Below, piece after piece: positions 18,133-27,959 of a DNA stretch of 64,000 bases. The DNA is from JAKAGZ01 sp035266865 (GTDB lineage Bacteria > Bacteroidota > Ignavibacteria > Ignavibacteriales > Ignavibacteriaceae): positions 62,001-126,000 of the forward strand of contig DATFMR010000040.1 of the NCBI GenBank assembly GCA_035266865.1. The letters run 5' to 3'. Position 1 is the first letter of the stretch. Each line of letters begins with the position of its first letter. A program made the translations under genes and the position numbers. Under the pieces are notes generated by a model. The model had not been told where the DNA came from, did no database searches, and saw only the letters and a list, made by a program, of their open reading frames with translations.

Positions 18133-18216
18133 AATGGTAGGTTTGAGTTAGTTAACGGTAAAGTTGTCCACATTTTGGATGTAGATTTTATAATATTAGA
18201 CTGTAATAAGGAAATT

Positions 18217-18669
18217 CTATAAAATTGAACGAATATAAATACCAACAGCGGCAGGCAAAACTATTAATGCGGAATGTGCAAATGCACGTGCTTTAAATGA
18301 AAGGTTTGAAAAGTTTATTCCCAATAATTCGGTTATTACAACCAGAAAACCCCAACATCCGAATACGAAGATTAAAAAAACAACCACTTTGCCATAAACC
18401 AGGCTTGCTGCAAGATCGTGAATCGCACCACTTAGCATAAAAGTAATAATCACTGCAGGTCGGCGAGGGAGAAATTTTGATAATGGTTTATAGCATTTAA
18501 AATATAAATAATAACTGAAAAGTGGATTCCAGTATTTCCAGAAACCAGAAAACGTTGACGCACCCAGCGAACGCCTGAACATTATTTTTATCAATTGCCA
18601 TTCACTGCCGGGGGTGCCCAATCTTATTTTTTCATATTCTCTGTATGTAATCGACGGTTTGGAAGACAT
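18217..18669 (-). CDS. Small MBOAT-like membrane protein, putative acyltransferase
   Basis: This 150-residue protein resembles the core of membrane-bound O-acyltransferases. A GFWKYWNPLFSYYLY segment (about 42-56) is followed by a hydrophobic run with SGAIHDLAA (H84), matching the conserved MBOAT/wax-synthase histidine motif. It has four likely membrane segments. Full MBOAT proteins are 350-500 residues, so this is a minimal form and may be a partial enzyme or a divergent small family. It lies six bases after the M1 peptidase gene, so they share a transcript. The acyl donor and target are unknown. Confidence 0.55.
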   Translation of the reverse strand: MSSKPSITYREYEKIRLGTPGSEWQLIKIMFRRSLGASTFSGFWKYWNPLFSYYLYFKCYKPLSKFLPRRPAVIITFMLSGAIHDLAASLVYGKVVVFLIFVFGCWGFLVVITELLGINFSNLSFKARAFAHSALIVLPAAVGIYIRSIL

Positions 18670-18675
18670 AGTTAA

Positions 18676-20643
18676 TTACTTCACCAGAACCATTTTCTTC
18701 GTTCTCCGAAATTCATCCGTTACAAGAGTATAATAATAAATCCCGCTTGATAATTTAGACGCATTAAAGGGAACGGTATACCGCCCCGCCGGTTGCACTT
18801 CATCAACTAGAGTTGTAACTCTTTGGCCAAGCACATCTGTAATAATTAATTTTACGTGTTTTAAACGCGGCAGAAAATATCTAATAGTTGTTGCAGGATT
18901 GAATGGGTTTGGAAAATTATTTTCGAGCAGGTACAGGTCGGGAAATATTTCTTTAGGTTGTTCTGTAAGTAGCCCCTCTTTCATTATATAATTGCCGGGA
19001 TCAAACACAAGGCCGGTAGGTATTCCGTTTACCATAAATGTAAAATCCTGGCTTTCAATATCATTAAAAATTGTAATTGTAGTATCGGAATTATCTGTGG
19101 TAATTTTTATCTGAATCGGCATTGAGAAAAGCTGGCTGGAAAATTTCATATCCTGGCCAACTGTAAGATTAATCCTGTACATATTGTTTTTAGCGTAAGT
19201 AAAATTCCAGTTATATTTATAATTTGGATACCCCTTTCCATAAATCCATTCTTCAAAAAAATAGGTCAGGTCTTTTCCCGACAAACTTTCCGCAACTGAT
19301 TTGAAATCTCCGGTAGTTGCAGAGCCGTAGGCAAACCTTGGATCACTATTGTAGGTTTTTAAAATATTGAAGAATGTTGAATCGCCTAAAACTCCCCTGA
19401 GCATATGCAGGACTACTGCGCCTTTTGCGTAAGTAGTTGTATACCTGAAAATACTGTTTACAGAGGAAATATCTTCAACATAAACTGAGTGCGTGTTATC
19501 CGTTTTTGCAATATTCATTTTCGAAGCAATGTCGGAATCGTAAGATGCTTTGCCGTAAGCATTTTCATAATAAATTGATTCGGAAAAAGTTGCAAAACTT
19601 TCATTAAGCCAAATGTCGTGCCAGGTTGCGCACGTAACCTTATCTCCAAACCACTGGTGTCCCAGTTCGTGAGCAATTAAATTTTCATCTACCACTCCGA
19701 GTGAAGTTATGGTCTGGTGTTCCATTCCCCCGCTCCAGCCGAATTGCGCGTGACCGTATTTTTCTTTTAAAAATGGATAAGGTCCATAATGATCGGCATA
19801 AATTTTAATCATGTTTGCAACTTTATCCAAAATACTATGCGCATATTCTGTGTTGCTTTGAGGGTACAGATAATTTGTAATTGGCATTGAATCATTTACA
19901 GCATAATGATAATAAGTATCATAAGTTGAATAACCTGCAATTGCCAGTGAAATTAAATAAGAAGCAATCGGGTAATGATTTTTCCATTTAAAAGTTTTTG
20001 TACTGTTCCCGTTATCTGTCACAGATTCAAGAGAACCGTTTGACACACCGGTCAGGTTATCTCCAATCGTTATCCACACGTCTGATGAATCAACTTTATC
20101 AGCCGGAGTATCTTTATTGGGCCACCAATCGCTTGCACCGTAAGGCTCGCTTAAAGTGTAAATTGCCTCACCGCCGTTTCCATCTGTTCCGAAAGTAAAA
20201 CTCCCGAATCCGCTTGAGCCCGGAATTCCGTGATAATAAATATCAATGGAAAGTTTTTCAGATGTTGTAAAAGTCCTGTAAAGATTAATAATCAGTTTGG
20301 CCTGGCCTGAAGGCTGAGAAAAAGTTTGTTTGCTTCCTTCAAGTAAAACAGAATCTACTGTAAAGTTATTTTGGAGATCAAGGAAGAAAGAATCGATTGA
20401 AGAATTTACCGGTTTTAAAGAAACTGTAACTATTCCTGAAAGATTATTTGGTTGATGAGTTAGAGATAAATTTAATTTATAATAAAGCACATCAATGTTT
20501 GAATCACCCGGGTACGTTACTTTTGATATCTTATAATTTTTTATGAATTGTTCTTTCTCAGATGCTGCCAGCTTTTCTTTTACCGTTTGTGCAATGAGAA
20601 TATTAAATGAGAATAACAAAAAGAGAAAAATTTTTGATTTCAT
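18676..20643 (-). CDS. Secreted M1-family aminopeptidase with type IX sorting domain
   Basis: This 655-residue metallopeptidase has a signal peptide (residues 1-18), an N-terminal M1 beta domain, the exopeptidase motif GGMEH (305-309), and the zinc site HELGH (325-329) with the third ligand E348 in WLNE. The last 80 residues form a type A sorting domain: NNFPNPFNPATTIRY, then a V-x-G-Q-R-V region, SSGIYYY and a basic KKMVLVK end. Such domains direct proteins through the type IX secretion system to the cell surface. It probably degrades peptides outside the cell. No T9SS gene is in this window. It lies just downstream of the AddB-like gene. Confidence 0.9.
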   Translation of the reverse strand: MKSKIFLFLLFSFNILIAQTVKEKLAASEKEQFIKNYKISKVTYPGDSNIDVLYYKLNLSLTHQPNNLSGIVTVSLKPVNSSIDSFFLDLQNNFTVDSVLLEGSKQTFSQPSGQAKLIINLYRTFTTSEKLSIDIYYHGIPGSSGFGSFTFGTDGNGGEAIYTLSEPYGASDWWPNKDTPADKVDSSDVWITIGDNLTGVSNGSLESVTDNGNSTKTFKWKNHYPIASYLISLAIAGYSTYDTYYHYAVNDSMPITNYLYPQSNTEYAHSILDKVANMIKIYADHYGPYPFLKEKYGHAQFGWSGGMEHQTITSLGVVDENLIAHELGHQWFGDKVTCATWHDIWLNESFATFSESIYYENAYGKASYDSDIASKMNIAKTDNTHSVYVEDISSVNSIFRYTTTYAKGAVVLHMLRGVLGDSTFFNILKTYNSDPRFAYGSATTGDFKSVAESLSGKDLTYFFEEWIYGKGYPNYKYNWNFTYAKNNMYRINLTVGQDMKFSSQLFSMPIQIKITTDNSDTTITIFNDIESQDFTFMVNGIPTGLVFDPGNYIMKEGLLTEQPKEIFPDLYLLENNFPNPFNPATTIRYFLPRLKHVKLIITDVLGQRVTTLVDEVQPAGRYTVPFNASKLSSGIYYYTLVTDEFRRTKKMVLVK

Positions 20644-20650
20644 AACCCTA

Positions 20651-23600
20651 TCAGTTTACTTCCTCTATCCGGCAAATTGTTTTAAAGTTACAGTAATTAC
20701 AGACTTTATTGTCCCGGTCTTTTAATTTCGTCAGGTTGAACTTACCTGCAACAATTGAATTTACATATTTTTCAATTGCTTCAGTACATATTTTTATCAA
20801 TTGGTTGTTTTCATCAACAATTTCATCTTCCGTTTTTTTCTTCCTTGAATCGGATGCCCTGACCTTCTTTTTCCCAAAATACTTTTCACTGAATTTCAAA
20901 GAATATATTTCTGCCGAGGCAGGATCGAAATCTACATCCAATTGTGTATTTATTAATTTTTTAGCAGCAAACATATATAATGGAAGTTGTAACGAAATCC
21001 CCTGCAGAAGATCGTTCGCCGATGGAGTTTTACCGCTTAATTTATAATCTACAACACTAAATTGCGATTTTGATTCATTAACATCAATCCTATCAATTTT
21101 ACCTCGAACATTAACCTCACCAACTTTGAAATTTGATATAGCAGGATTATTAAATTTTCCTTCGGAAGAAATTTTTCCGAAACTCGTTTCAAAGTATTGA
21201 GGGGTAAAACCATTTTCGTTCTCTTTTTCTGCCACAAGAAATTTATATAATATAGAATTTTTCCTGTCACCATTAATTCCAAGCACTTTTTCTTTTTCAA
21301 AAAAAGAAAGAGGCGAATAAAACCGTGCTTCATCAATTTTTTTTTCAGCAATTCTAAAAATCAGCTTTTCGGCATAAGCAAAGTCCTTGCCGGAGCAATC
21401 CTGGAGCTCAATTTCTTTAATTTTCAGGTTCGAGTAAAACTCAAAAAGGATATTATGAAGCAGGGTTCCCATTTCAAGTGCTTCAATTTCCTCAGTAGGT
21501 TCTTCTACCGGTTTTAATTTTAAAACACGTTCTACAAAATATTTGTATGGACATTTTGCATAGGTTTCCATCTGGCTTATAGAATATTGTTTCGTTCTGT
21601 ATTCTTCTAATGCTTCTTTTGCAGCTGGAGATAATCGGGGTCTTATAAATCCTGAAAATTCTGATTCACCGAACGGCTTATTTATTCTGATTTTATTAAT
21701 ATCTATCGACTCTTGAATCTTTTCTCTATCTATTCCATTTTGTATGAAAATATTATCATTTTCAAATTTCTCTATATCATCTCTACCAATCGCAACAAGT
21801 AATTCCTCCTTAGAATAGATCTTATCCTTATAATCATCTTCAGTTTTTTCTATAATTTCAAACAGGCTTGCAAATTCAGCAAAAAAGTTTGATTCAACAA
21901 GTTCTTTTTTTTCATCGTAAAGCGGAACCGATAGGTAAAGAACTTTTTGCCAGGCACAAAGTGACTGATAAAAATGATACCTTTCTTCCGCCTGGTGTTT
22001 TTGCTCACCTCTTATATAAGACGGGGAGAAAAAGATCTCCGGGGTATAACGGGTTGGAAAGTCGCCATCACATAAACCGGAAATAAATAGATAATCAAAT
22101 TTTAAACCACGGATCTCGCTCAATGTTGTTATTTGTACACCGTATCCCTGGCGTTCTTTAATGTTGTACCTTGAAGAATTAACCGCAGTACGAATATGAT
22201 TAAGAAAAAAGTTAAGAGTGAATTTCTCTTTTTCGCCATGCTCTAGTTTAAATAATTCTAACAACTCGGAAATTGTCTCTAAGAAGACTGTAACTGCTTT
22301 TACATTTTCTTCAACCATTCCACCGCCTTCCACCAGCTTAACCGGAATGTTAAGACTATAAACAAGATCAGATAAGTTGTCAAAAAACTCCTTCAAAGTC
22401 ATGTTCCTGTCAAAAGGCGAAAGAAATTCACTTAATTTTTCAATATCAGAAAGTGCTTTTGAGTAATTATCTTCTTCAAATGACAATCGGTTAAAATCTT
22501 CATCCTCGTCAACTTCAAATTGGGAAAGGGCATCTTCAATAGAATTTTTCCAGTTTTGAAAACCGGAAATTATTTTTAGTTCAACCGAAACTCTCTGTAA
22601 ATTAGTTTGATTTATTCCAGCACTCTCAAGATATCCACCGCTAAATGCGCGAAGAATGTTTTTGTAATAGTAATCATTCTCCAGAATTTCCAGTAAGTTA
22701 ATAACTGCAATTACAGCAGGAGATTGATTTAAAGAATAACGATCAGTTAAATTTATCGGTATCCCGTAAAGTGAGAAAATGTCACGGATAGTCTGAGAAT
22801 TCTTCTGGATTAGGTTAAAGACAACACATACCATGTTTGGTTCAACTTTATCATTAATTATTATTGATTTGATTTCTTTGGCAATAAGCTCAATTTCTTT
22901 TTCGCGACTGTTTCCTTTTATTTTAAACAGCTGCCCGGGGAAATTATATTTCTCTCCGTCTATGTTATAGTTAAAGAGCTTTTCTCGCAATATTTTTTGG
23001 AAGTGATTTCTTTCCGGTTCCGAAGAATCCTTTATCGCTTTGAATTTTTTGTTGATCAATTTTCCATAACATCTCTCGAGATGAGAAAAAAGACTATTAT
23101 TTCCCGCTGAGTAATCGAAGGAAAGAAACAACTCAAGGCCATCAATCTCAGCTGTAGAATTTAATATTTCAATTTCCGGTGAAGTGAATTCATCAAATCC
23201 CTGGATAATTACCAGGTTAACATCCGGATAAAATTTTCTGAATCTATCTCCTACTATTGATTCTCCCAGCTGATTGAATTGGTAGTAAACATCTCCAATT
23301 TCTTTTACAGAAAGTTCCTCACATTTTTGCTGATATTTCTCATAAATATCGGCTATATCTGCAGCTTTCATTTTTTCAGAGCCTGAAAGCTGAGAACATT
23401 CGTCCCGGAGGATATCAGGTGTAATTCCGTGCTTTTTGTATTCAGAGATAACATTTTTTATTCTTTCAAGAGTACCGAAAGGAATTTCTTTTTTGTAATT
23501 AGCAAAATATGCCGAGTCTATTTCCCGGAAACTCTGACTTAATAATACAGTTGCTGCAGCTTCGCTCAAAATTGTTCCTTTAATTTCAGAATCATTAAAT

Positions 23601-23812
23601 AATATTTTTGTTGAATAAGTGCCCAGGGTTTCAAGATTGATTTTTGTTGTAGTTTTGCCGGGAGAAGAGGAAATGATTTCTTTTTTCAGATAGCGACTTT
23701 TCCTGTTTGTTGGTACTATTATCAGAAGCTCATTCATTTTTTGAGTTTTGATCTTTTGATCAATTTCAAATGCAGGATTAAAGTGATTTCTATTACTTTT
23801 TGTCAGGATCAT
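20651..23812 (-). CDS. AddB-like PD-(D/E)XK nuclease with iron-sulfur cysteines
   Basis: This 1053-residue protein resembles AddB/RexB-type recombination nucleases. It begins with a helicase-like region (LIIVPTNRKSRYLKKEI near 29-45), degenerate in its nucleotide site. The C-terminal nuclease domain includes QMETYAKCPYKYF (C754), GKIDRIDV and VVDYKLSGK, which hold the PD-(D/E)XK acidic and lysine residues. The end is VCNYCNFKTIC, giving C1038, C1041 and C1047; with C754 these match the four ligands of the AddB [4Fe-4S] cluster. It overlaps the CYTH gene stop by four bases (ATGA). AddA is not in the window, so partnership is inferred. Confidence 0.8.
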   Translation of the reverse strand: MILTKSNRNHFNPAFEIDQKIKTQKMNELLIIVPTNRKSRYLKKEIISSSPGKTTTKINLETLGTYSTKILFNDSEIKGTILSEAAATVLLSQSFREIDSAYFANYKKEIPFGTLERIKNVISEYKKHGITPDILRDECSQLSGSEKMKAADIADIYEKYQQKCEELSVKEIGDVYYQFNQLGESIVGDRFRKFYPDVNLVIIQGFDEFTSPEIEILNSTAEIDGLELFLSFDYSAGNNSLFSHLERCYGKLINKKFKAIKDSSEPERNHFQKILREKLFNYNIDGEKYNFPGQLFKIKGNSREKEIELIAKEIKSIIINDKVEPNMVCVVFNLIQKNSQTIRDIFSLYGIPINLTDRYSLNQSPAVIAVINLLEILENDYYYKNILRAFSGGYLESAGINQTNLQRVSVELKIISGFQNWKNSIEDALSQFEVDEDEDFNRLSFEEDNYSKALSDIEKLSEFLSPFDRNMTLKEFFDNLSDLVYSLNIPVKLVEGGGMVEENVKAVTVFLETISELLELFKLEHGEKEKFTLNFFLNHIRTAVNSSRYNIKERQGYGVQITTLSEIRGLKFDYLFISGLCDGDFPTRYTPEIFFSPSYIRGEQKHQAEERYHFYQSLCAWQKVLYLSVPLYDEKKELVESNFFAEFASLFEIIEKTEDDYKDKIYSKEELLVAIGRDDIEKFENDNIFIQNGIDREKIQESIDINKIRINKPFGESEFSGFIRPRLSPAAKEALEEYRTKQYSISQMETYAKCPYKYFVERVLKLKPVEEPTEEIEALEMGTLLHNILFEFYSNLKIKEIELQDCSGKDFAYAEKLIFRIAEKKIDEARFYSPLSFFEKEKVLGINGDRKNSILYKFLVAEKENENGFTPQYFETSFGKISSEGKFNNPAISNFKVGEVNVRGKIDRIDVNESKSQFSVVDYKLSGKTPSANDLLQGISLQLPLYMFAAKKLINTQLDVDFDPASAEIYSLKFSEKYFGKKKVRASDSRKKKTEDEIVDENNQLIKICTEAIEKYVNSIVAGKFNLTKLKDRDNKVCNYCNFKTICRIEEVN

Positions 23813-24315
23813 TTGTTTTTCTCAATCAAAAGATCACGATAGGATTTTTTGATCTGTTTCTTCAAATCCAGATGAAGCAGATCGATAATTTTATAAAATC
23901 TTTTAGAAGCATTTTTTTTGCCGGAAAGAACCAGGGTTTCAAGTTCAATAAAAGTTCCGAGGTTTTTCACTTTGTCTAAATGAACACGCGTATTATCGTA
24001 CATGTAAAGCAATCTTTTTTTTTCCACAATTGTTTCAATCTTAAATATCTTTCCGAACATCTTTTCGCCATCTCCTTCAGATATTTTCAGCAGGTAGTAT
24101 TCGCTCCATCTTTCCTTCCCCTTTTCATCCCTATTATATTTAATCAGGGTCTGCTGACCATTTTCAATTCTTAATTTCAGCAATCCATCTTTTATTTTAT
24201 AATAAACGTCTTTTTGGTTCAATTCATTTGCAAATTCCGCATCTATCTCCTTAAGATATTGCATTATTTTACTATGAGAGCTCACTTTTGATTTTAATTC
24301 TAGATTGAGAGGCAT
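23809..24315 (-). CDS. CYTH-domain protein (class IV adenylate cyclase/triphosphatase-like)
   Basis: The 168-residue protein carries the CYTH hallmark LELKSK at residues 4-9 (ExExK) and alternating charged strands such as LLKLRIENGQQTLIKY and FIELETLV, which line the tunnel in this fold. CYTH enzymes act on triphosphates: thiamine triphosphatases, inorganic triphosphatases and class IV adenylate cyclases. The sequence alone does not tell which. It starts the transcript that continues into the AddB-like nuclease, with a four-base overlap. Confidence 0.78.
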   Translation of the reverse strand: MPLNLELKSKVSSHSKIMQYLKEIDAEFANELNQKDVYYKIKDGLLKLRIENGQQTLIKYNRDEKGKERWSEYYLLKISEGDGEKMFGKIFKIETIVEKKRLLYMYDNTRVHLDKVKNLGTFIELETLVLSGKKNASKRFYKIIDLLHLDLKKQIKKSYRDLLIEKNK

Positions 24316-24446
24316 ATTTTCCCTTTTTTAGCAGAAATACAATAAAATAATTTATTCTTAGATAAAAATTTTTTTAATAATACTTTTTTTATATGTTGCA
24401 ATTATTCGCAGGTTCATTAATTTTATGAATAAAAAAACGGTGCCCT

Positions 24447-25094
24447 ATGAAAATCCTAACATTACTGGCAATATTACTAATAAGCATAATAAATGTAAAT
24501 GCGCAGGAAATTGGTGAACTTGCTCCCGAAAAAGACCCGATTCAGTTTCCTCCGAACGCTATCGGTGCCGATATAATATTTAATAATGGCGGTATTGGGC
24601 TAGGTAGTTTTTATAAAAGGTCACTTTCGGATGAGCTGACATTTATTGCGGTATTTTCTATCGCAGAATCTAAAAATGAAAAAGAGTTTACAAGAATTGA
24701 TCCTTTTACCTACCAGACTTACACTATCGGGAAAAAGAACAGGGTATTTGTAGTTCCGGTTACTTTTGGTATGCAATACCGGCTATTCAGAAATTCTCTT
24801 TATGATAATCTTCGTCCGTTTATTGAAGTCGGTGCCGGGCCCTCATTTGTAGTAACTACACCGTATTACGAGGAATTCTTTAAATCGTTTGGTAAAGCAC
24901 ACAACAATATGGCATTGGGCGGCTATATTGGCGTAGGTGCGGATTTCGGAATAAATAAATCAAACCTTGTCGCACTGAACATCAGGTATTATGTAATTCA
25001 CATGTTCAACGATGGTGTTGAAAGTTTATATGGTGAAAGGGAAAATAATTTAGGAGGACTCTATATAAACCTAAGCCTGGGCATTATGTATTGA
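24447..25094 (+). CDS. Exported outer-membrane beta-barrel protein
   Basis: Residues 1-19 form a signal peptide ending VNA-Q. The mature part, about 195 residues, alternates hydrophobic and polar residues with glycine turns and resembles an eight-strand OmpA/OmpW-like barrel (GVGADFGINKSNLVALNIRY near the end, last residues SLGIMY). The final strand ends in an aromatic residue, as outer-membrane barrels do. No specific family is recognised. The DUF2461 gene overlaps its stop by four bases. Confidence 0.7.
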   Translation: MKILTLLAILLISIINVNAQEIGELAPEKDPIQFPPNAIGADIIFNNGGIGLGSFYKRSLSDELTFIAVFSIAESKNEKEFTRIDPFTYQTYTIGKKNRVFVVPVTFGMQYRLFRNSLYDNLRPFIEVGAGPSFVVTTPYYEEFFKSFGKAHNNMALGGYIGVGADFGINKSNLVALNIRYYVIHMFNDGVESLYGERENNLGGLYINLSLGIMY

Positions 25095-25819
25095 GTTCTC
25101 AGCAGAAAAAATTTAATGGATTTAATCCCGATGTCTTTAAATTCTTTTCTGCTCTGGAAAGAAACAACAGTCTTGAATGGTTCAATAAAAACCGGAATCG
25201 CTACCAGGAAGTTTTAGTAAAACCTGCAAGAAGCTATGTTGAAGCTATAGGAGAATTTTTCAACCACTTAAATTCTTCCATCAGAACAGAACCCAAATTT
25301 AACAAAACATTGATGCGAATAAATAAAGATATGCGTTTTGCAAAAGGTGCACCTTACAGGAATTATTTCCTGATTCATTTTGGTAGATTTAAAATGGACA
25401 GTGAGTTTTATGTTTACTTTGATAAAAACGGAATCACTTACGGAATGTTTCTAAATAAATCTAATGGTGAGGATCTTTATTTTGATAAAAACATAAAAGG
25501 ATATTCAAAGGAAATAATATCTGTTTTTAATAATTATAAACTCAATAATAAATTTGATCTTAAAACCTTCGATAAAGATATTTCTACTATACAGAAGAGA
25601 TTAAATATCAATAAGCATTTTGAGAAATTCTCCAGGACAAAATTTATTTTATTAGAAAAGAATCTTCCAAAAGAACGGAAACTGGCTACTTCTCCAAATT
25701 TTATAACCGAATCAATTAAACAATTTTCTTCTTTATATCCTCTTTACTGTTTTGCAATTTCACCTATCCCGTTAAAATTACTTCAGGATTTTGAAGAAAG
25801 AATGGGCGTGGCCTATTAG
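25091..25819 (+). CDS. DUF2461 family protein (TIGR02453)
   Basis: This 242-residue protein matches the DUF2461 pattern: FNPDVFKFFSALERNNSLEWFNKNRNRY near the start, RINKDMRFAKGAPYRNYF (about 75-92) and a C-terminal PLYCFAISPI. The family is widespread in Bacteroidota and its biochemical role is unknown. The start is TTG at 25091, overlapping the TGA of the barrel gene (TTGA), so translation is probably coupled. It meets the redoxin gene tail to tail with a four-base overlap. Confidence 0.82.
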   Translation: MSSQQKKFNGFNPDVFKFFSALERNNSLEWFNKNRNRYQEVLVKPARSYVEAIGEFFNHLNSSIRTEPKFNKTLMRINKDMRFAKGAPYRNYFLIHFGRFKMDSEFYVYFDKNGITYGMFLNKSNGEDLYFDKNIKGYSKEIISVFNNYKLNNKFDLKTFDKDISTIQKRLNINKHFEKFSRTKFILLEKNLPKERKLATSPNFITESIKQFSSLYPLYCFAISPIPLKLLQDFEERMGVAY

Positions 25820-26361
25820 TTATTTTTCCATTTGATTGTGCAGCCAATTGAAAAAGTTTCAGGGACTGAAATTTCTTTACCTGCAAACAATTCTTCAATT
25901 GCATTTCTCAGGTATATATTTTTTACTTTTTCCGGCTCTTTCCAGTTATCGTCAATTTTTCCGTGATAAACCAATTTTCTCTTGTTATCAAAGAGGAATA
26001 ATTCCGGCGTATGGGCTGCATCAAATTCTTTTGCTACTGATTGATCTTCATCACGTAAATAAAGAAAATTAAACTCCTTCTCCACTGCCCGCTTTTTCAT
26101 ATTATCTAAAGAATCCTCAGGATATTTTCGATCTTCATTTGAATTTATTGCAATAACTGATAATCCATTATCACCGAAATCAGATTGAATTTCTTTAATC
26201 CTATCCTCGTATGCCTGAACGTAGGGGCAGTGATTACAGCTAAAAACTACTAATAAAGCTCTTTGGCCCTTAAAATCATCAGAATTATGAATTTGATCGT
26301 CGGTCCCTGTCAAACTGAATTCCGGCATTTGTGAGCCTATTTTTAAAGTTTTTGTAGACAT
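25816..26361 (-). CDS. Redoxin/thioredoxin-like protein with CNHCP motif
   Basis: The 181-residue cytoplasmic protein has an AhpC/TSA-type thioredoxin fold. The redox motif SCNHCPY (C42, C45) sits after the first strand, with AINSNEDRKYPEDS and a cis-proline-like HTPELFLFD region near 117-125. Proteins of this type are annotated as thioredoxin-family or peroxiredoxin-like; the substrate is unknown. A strong GGAGG lies six bases before the ATG. The gene converges with DUF2461, overlapping by four bases. Confidence 0.82.
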   Translation of the reverse strand: MSTKTLKIGSQMPEFSLTGTDDQIHNSDDFKGQRALLVVFSCNHCPYVQAYEDRIKEIQSDFGDNGLSVIAINSNEDRKYPEDSLDNMKKRAVEKEFNFLYLRDEDQSVAKEFDAAHTPELFLFDNKRKLVYHGKIDDNWKEPEKVKNIYLRNAIEELFAGKEISVPETFSIGCTIKWKNN

Positions 26362-26457
26362 ATCAATTCCTCCACAGATTTAATCAACTTAGCAAATCTA
26401 TCCAGATATATTTAGATTTAGACACCGGAAAGTACAAATTCTTCATAGGAAATAACA

Positions 26458-27876
26458 ATGATTTCAGATTCTGAATTTGCAAACCGTCTTTATTATGAAT
26501 ATGAAGATTATTTTGAAACTTCCTTGCTCAAACGAAGATTCAAACATAAAGACATCATCCCTCTTATAAACAAGTTAAAAAATAAAAATATTTTTACAGT
26601 AAAGAAAATCGGGAGTTCAACCGAAGGAAGAGATTTAAATTTTATTTCCTGCGGAAAAGGAAAAACAAAGGTGTTTCTCTGGTCGCAAATGCACGGGAAT
26701 GAGCCAACAGCAACAATGGCAATGTTTGATATTTTTAATTTTTTATTATCAACAAAAAATTTTGTAGAAATTAAAAATAAAATTTTAAAATATCTGAAGA
26801 TTTATTTTTTGCCGATGGTTAATCCTGACGGAGCCGAAAAGTATCAGAGAAGAAATATTTTTGATATTGACTTAAACAGGGATGCAATAAAACTTGAAAG
26901 CAAAGAAGCACAAATTTTAATGAGAACCTTTAAAAATCTTAAAGCTGATTTTGGTTTTAATTTACATGACCAGGATATTCACTACTCCGCCGGCAAGACT
27001 TTCAAACCTGCGACAATTTCATTTTTAGCTCCGCCGACAAATGAAAAAAGAGAAAACACGGATGTGAGAAAAGATGCAGAAAGATTAATTGTAAGACTTT
27101 ATAAAATTCTAAATGAATTTATTCCAGGGCATATTGCAAAATATCCCGACGAATTTGAGCCTAGAGCTTTCGGAGACAATTTTCAGAAGATGCGCACTTC
27201 AACAATATTAATCGAATCCGGCGGGTGGAAAAATGATCCTGAGAAACAATTCATCCGAAAATTAAACTTTATTGCTTTACTTACAGCATTTAAAAGTATT
27301 GCAGAAAATTCTTACAAGAAAGAAGTTTTAAATAATTATGATGAAATTCCTCTTAATAGCGAATGCCTGAGAGATATAATTTTGCGAAATCTTGAAATTA
27401 GAAAAAATGGTAAAAAATGTAGTGTTGACATTGCAGTAAATCTTGAAGAAATAAATACAAATAATTATTTGGATTTTTACTATAAATCAAAAATTGAAGA
27501 CATTGGAGACTTATCCACTTTCTATGGATATGAGGATCACGACTTCAGCGGAATGACTGTTGAACCGGGAAAAACTTTTCCGGATAAATTCAATAGCATA
27601 AAAGAACTTGAAGAAATTAATCCTGAAACTTTGTACAAAAAAGGATACACAAATATTCTTTTAAAGAAACCGAACAAGAAAATTGATAAAATCAGGCGGC
27701 CATTCAATATAGTTCTGAACAATTCAGGAATTGATGAAAATCAAATATTATTGGAAAACCTAGCAAATCTCGTATTCAAAAAAAATGGTAAAATTGAATA
27801 TATAATGATCAATGGGTTTCTTCACAGCCTAAAATATAGCTCAGGTGAGATAAATGAAGGTTTAATAGTATATTGA
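26458..27876 (+). CDS. M14-family zinc carboxypeptidase
   Basis: This 472-residue protein has no signal peptide, so it is probably cytoplasmic. The M14 zinc site is HGNE (H79, E82) with H170 in FNLHDQD; the substrate-binding NR is in DLNRD (140-141) and the likely catalytic glutamate is E253 in LIESGGW. These match M14 peptidases such as those that trim murein or amino-acyl peptides. The C-terminal 150 residues have no clear relative. It is transcribed divergently from the redoxin gene, 96 bases apart. Confidence 0.83.
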   Translation: MISDSEFANRLYYEYEDYFETSLLKRRFKHKDIIPLINKLKNKNIFTVKKIGSSTEGRDLNFISCGKGKTKVFLWSQMHGNEPTATMAMFDIFNFLLSTKNFVEIKNKILKYLKIYFLPMVNPDGAEKYQRRNIFDIDLNRDAIKLESKEAQILMRTFKNLKADFGFNLHDQDIHYSAGKTFKPATISFLAPPTNEKRENTDVRKDAERLIVRLYKILNEFIPGHIAKYPDEFEPRAFGDNFQKMRTSTILIESGGWKNDPEKQFIRKLNFIALLTAFKSIAENSYKKEVLNNYDEIPLNSECLRDIILRNLEIRKNGKKCSVDIAVNLEEINTNNYLDFYYKSKIEDIGDLSTFYGYEDHDFSGMTVEPGKTFPDKFNSIKELEEINPETLYKKGYTNILLKKPNKKIDKIRRPFNIVLNNSGIDENQILLENLANLVFKKNGKIEYIMINGFLHSLKYSSGEINEGLIVY

Positions 27877-27959
27877 ATCTGATAATATTTAGGTATAGTT
27901 TTAGAAATAGAATCTTTCAATATTTTAATTCTAAAGAATTAATTACTTCATACTAAAAT

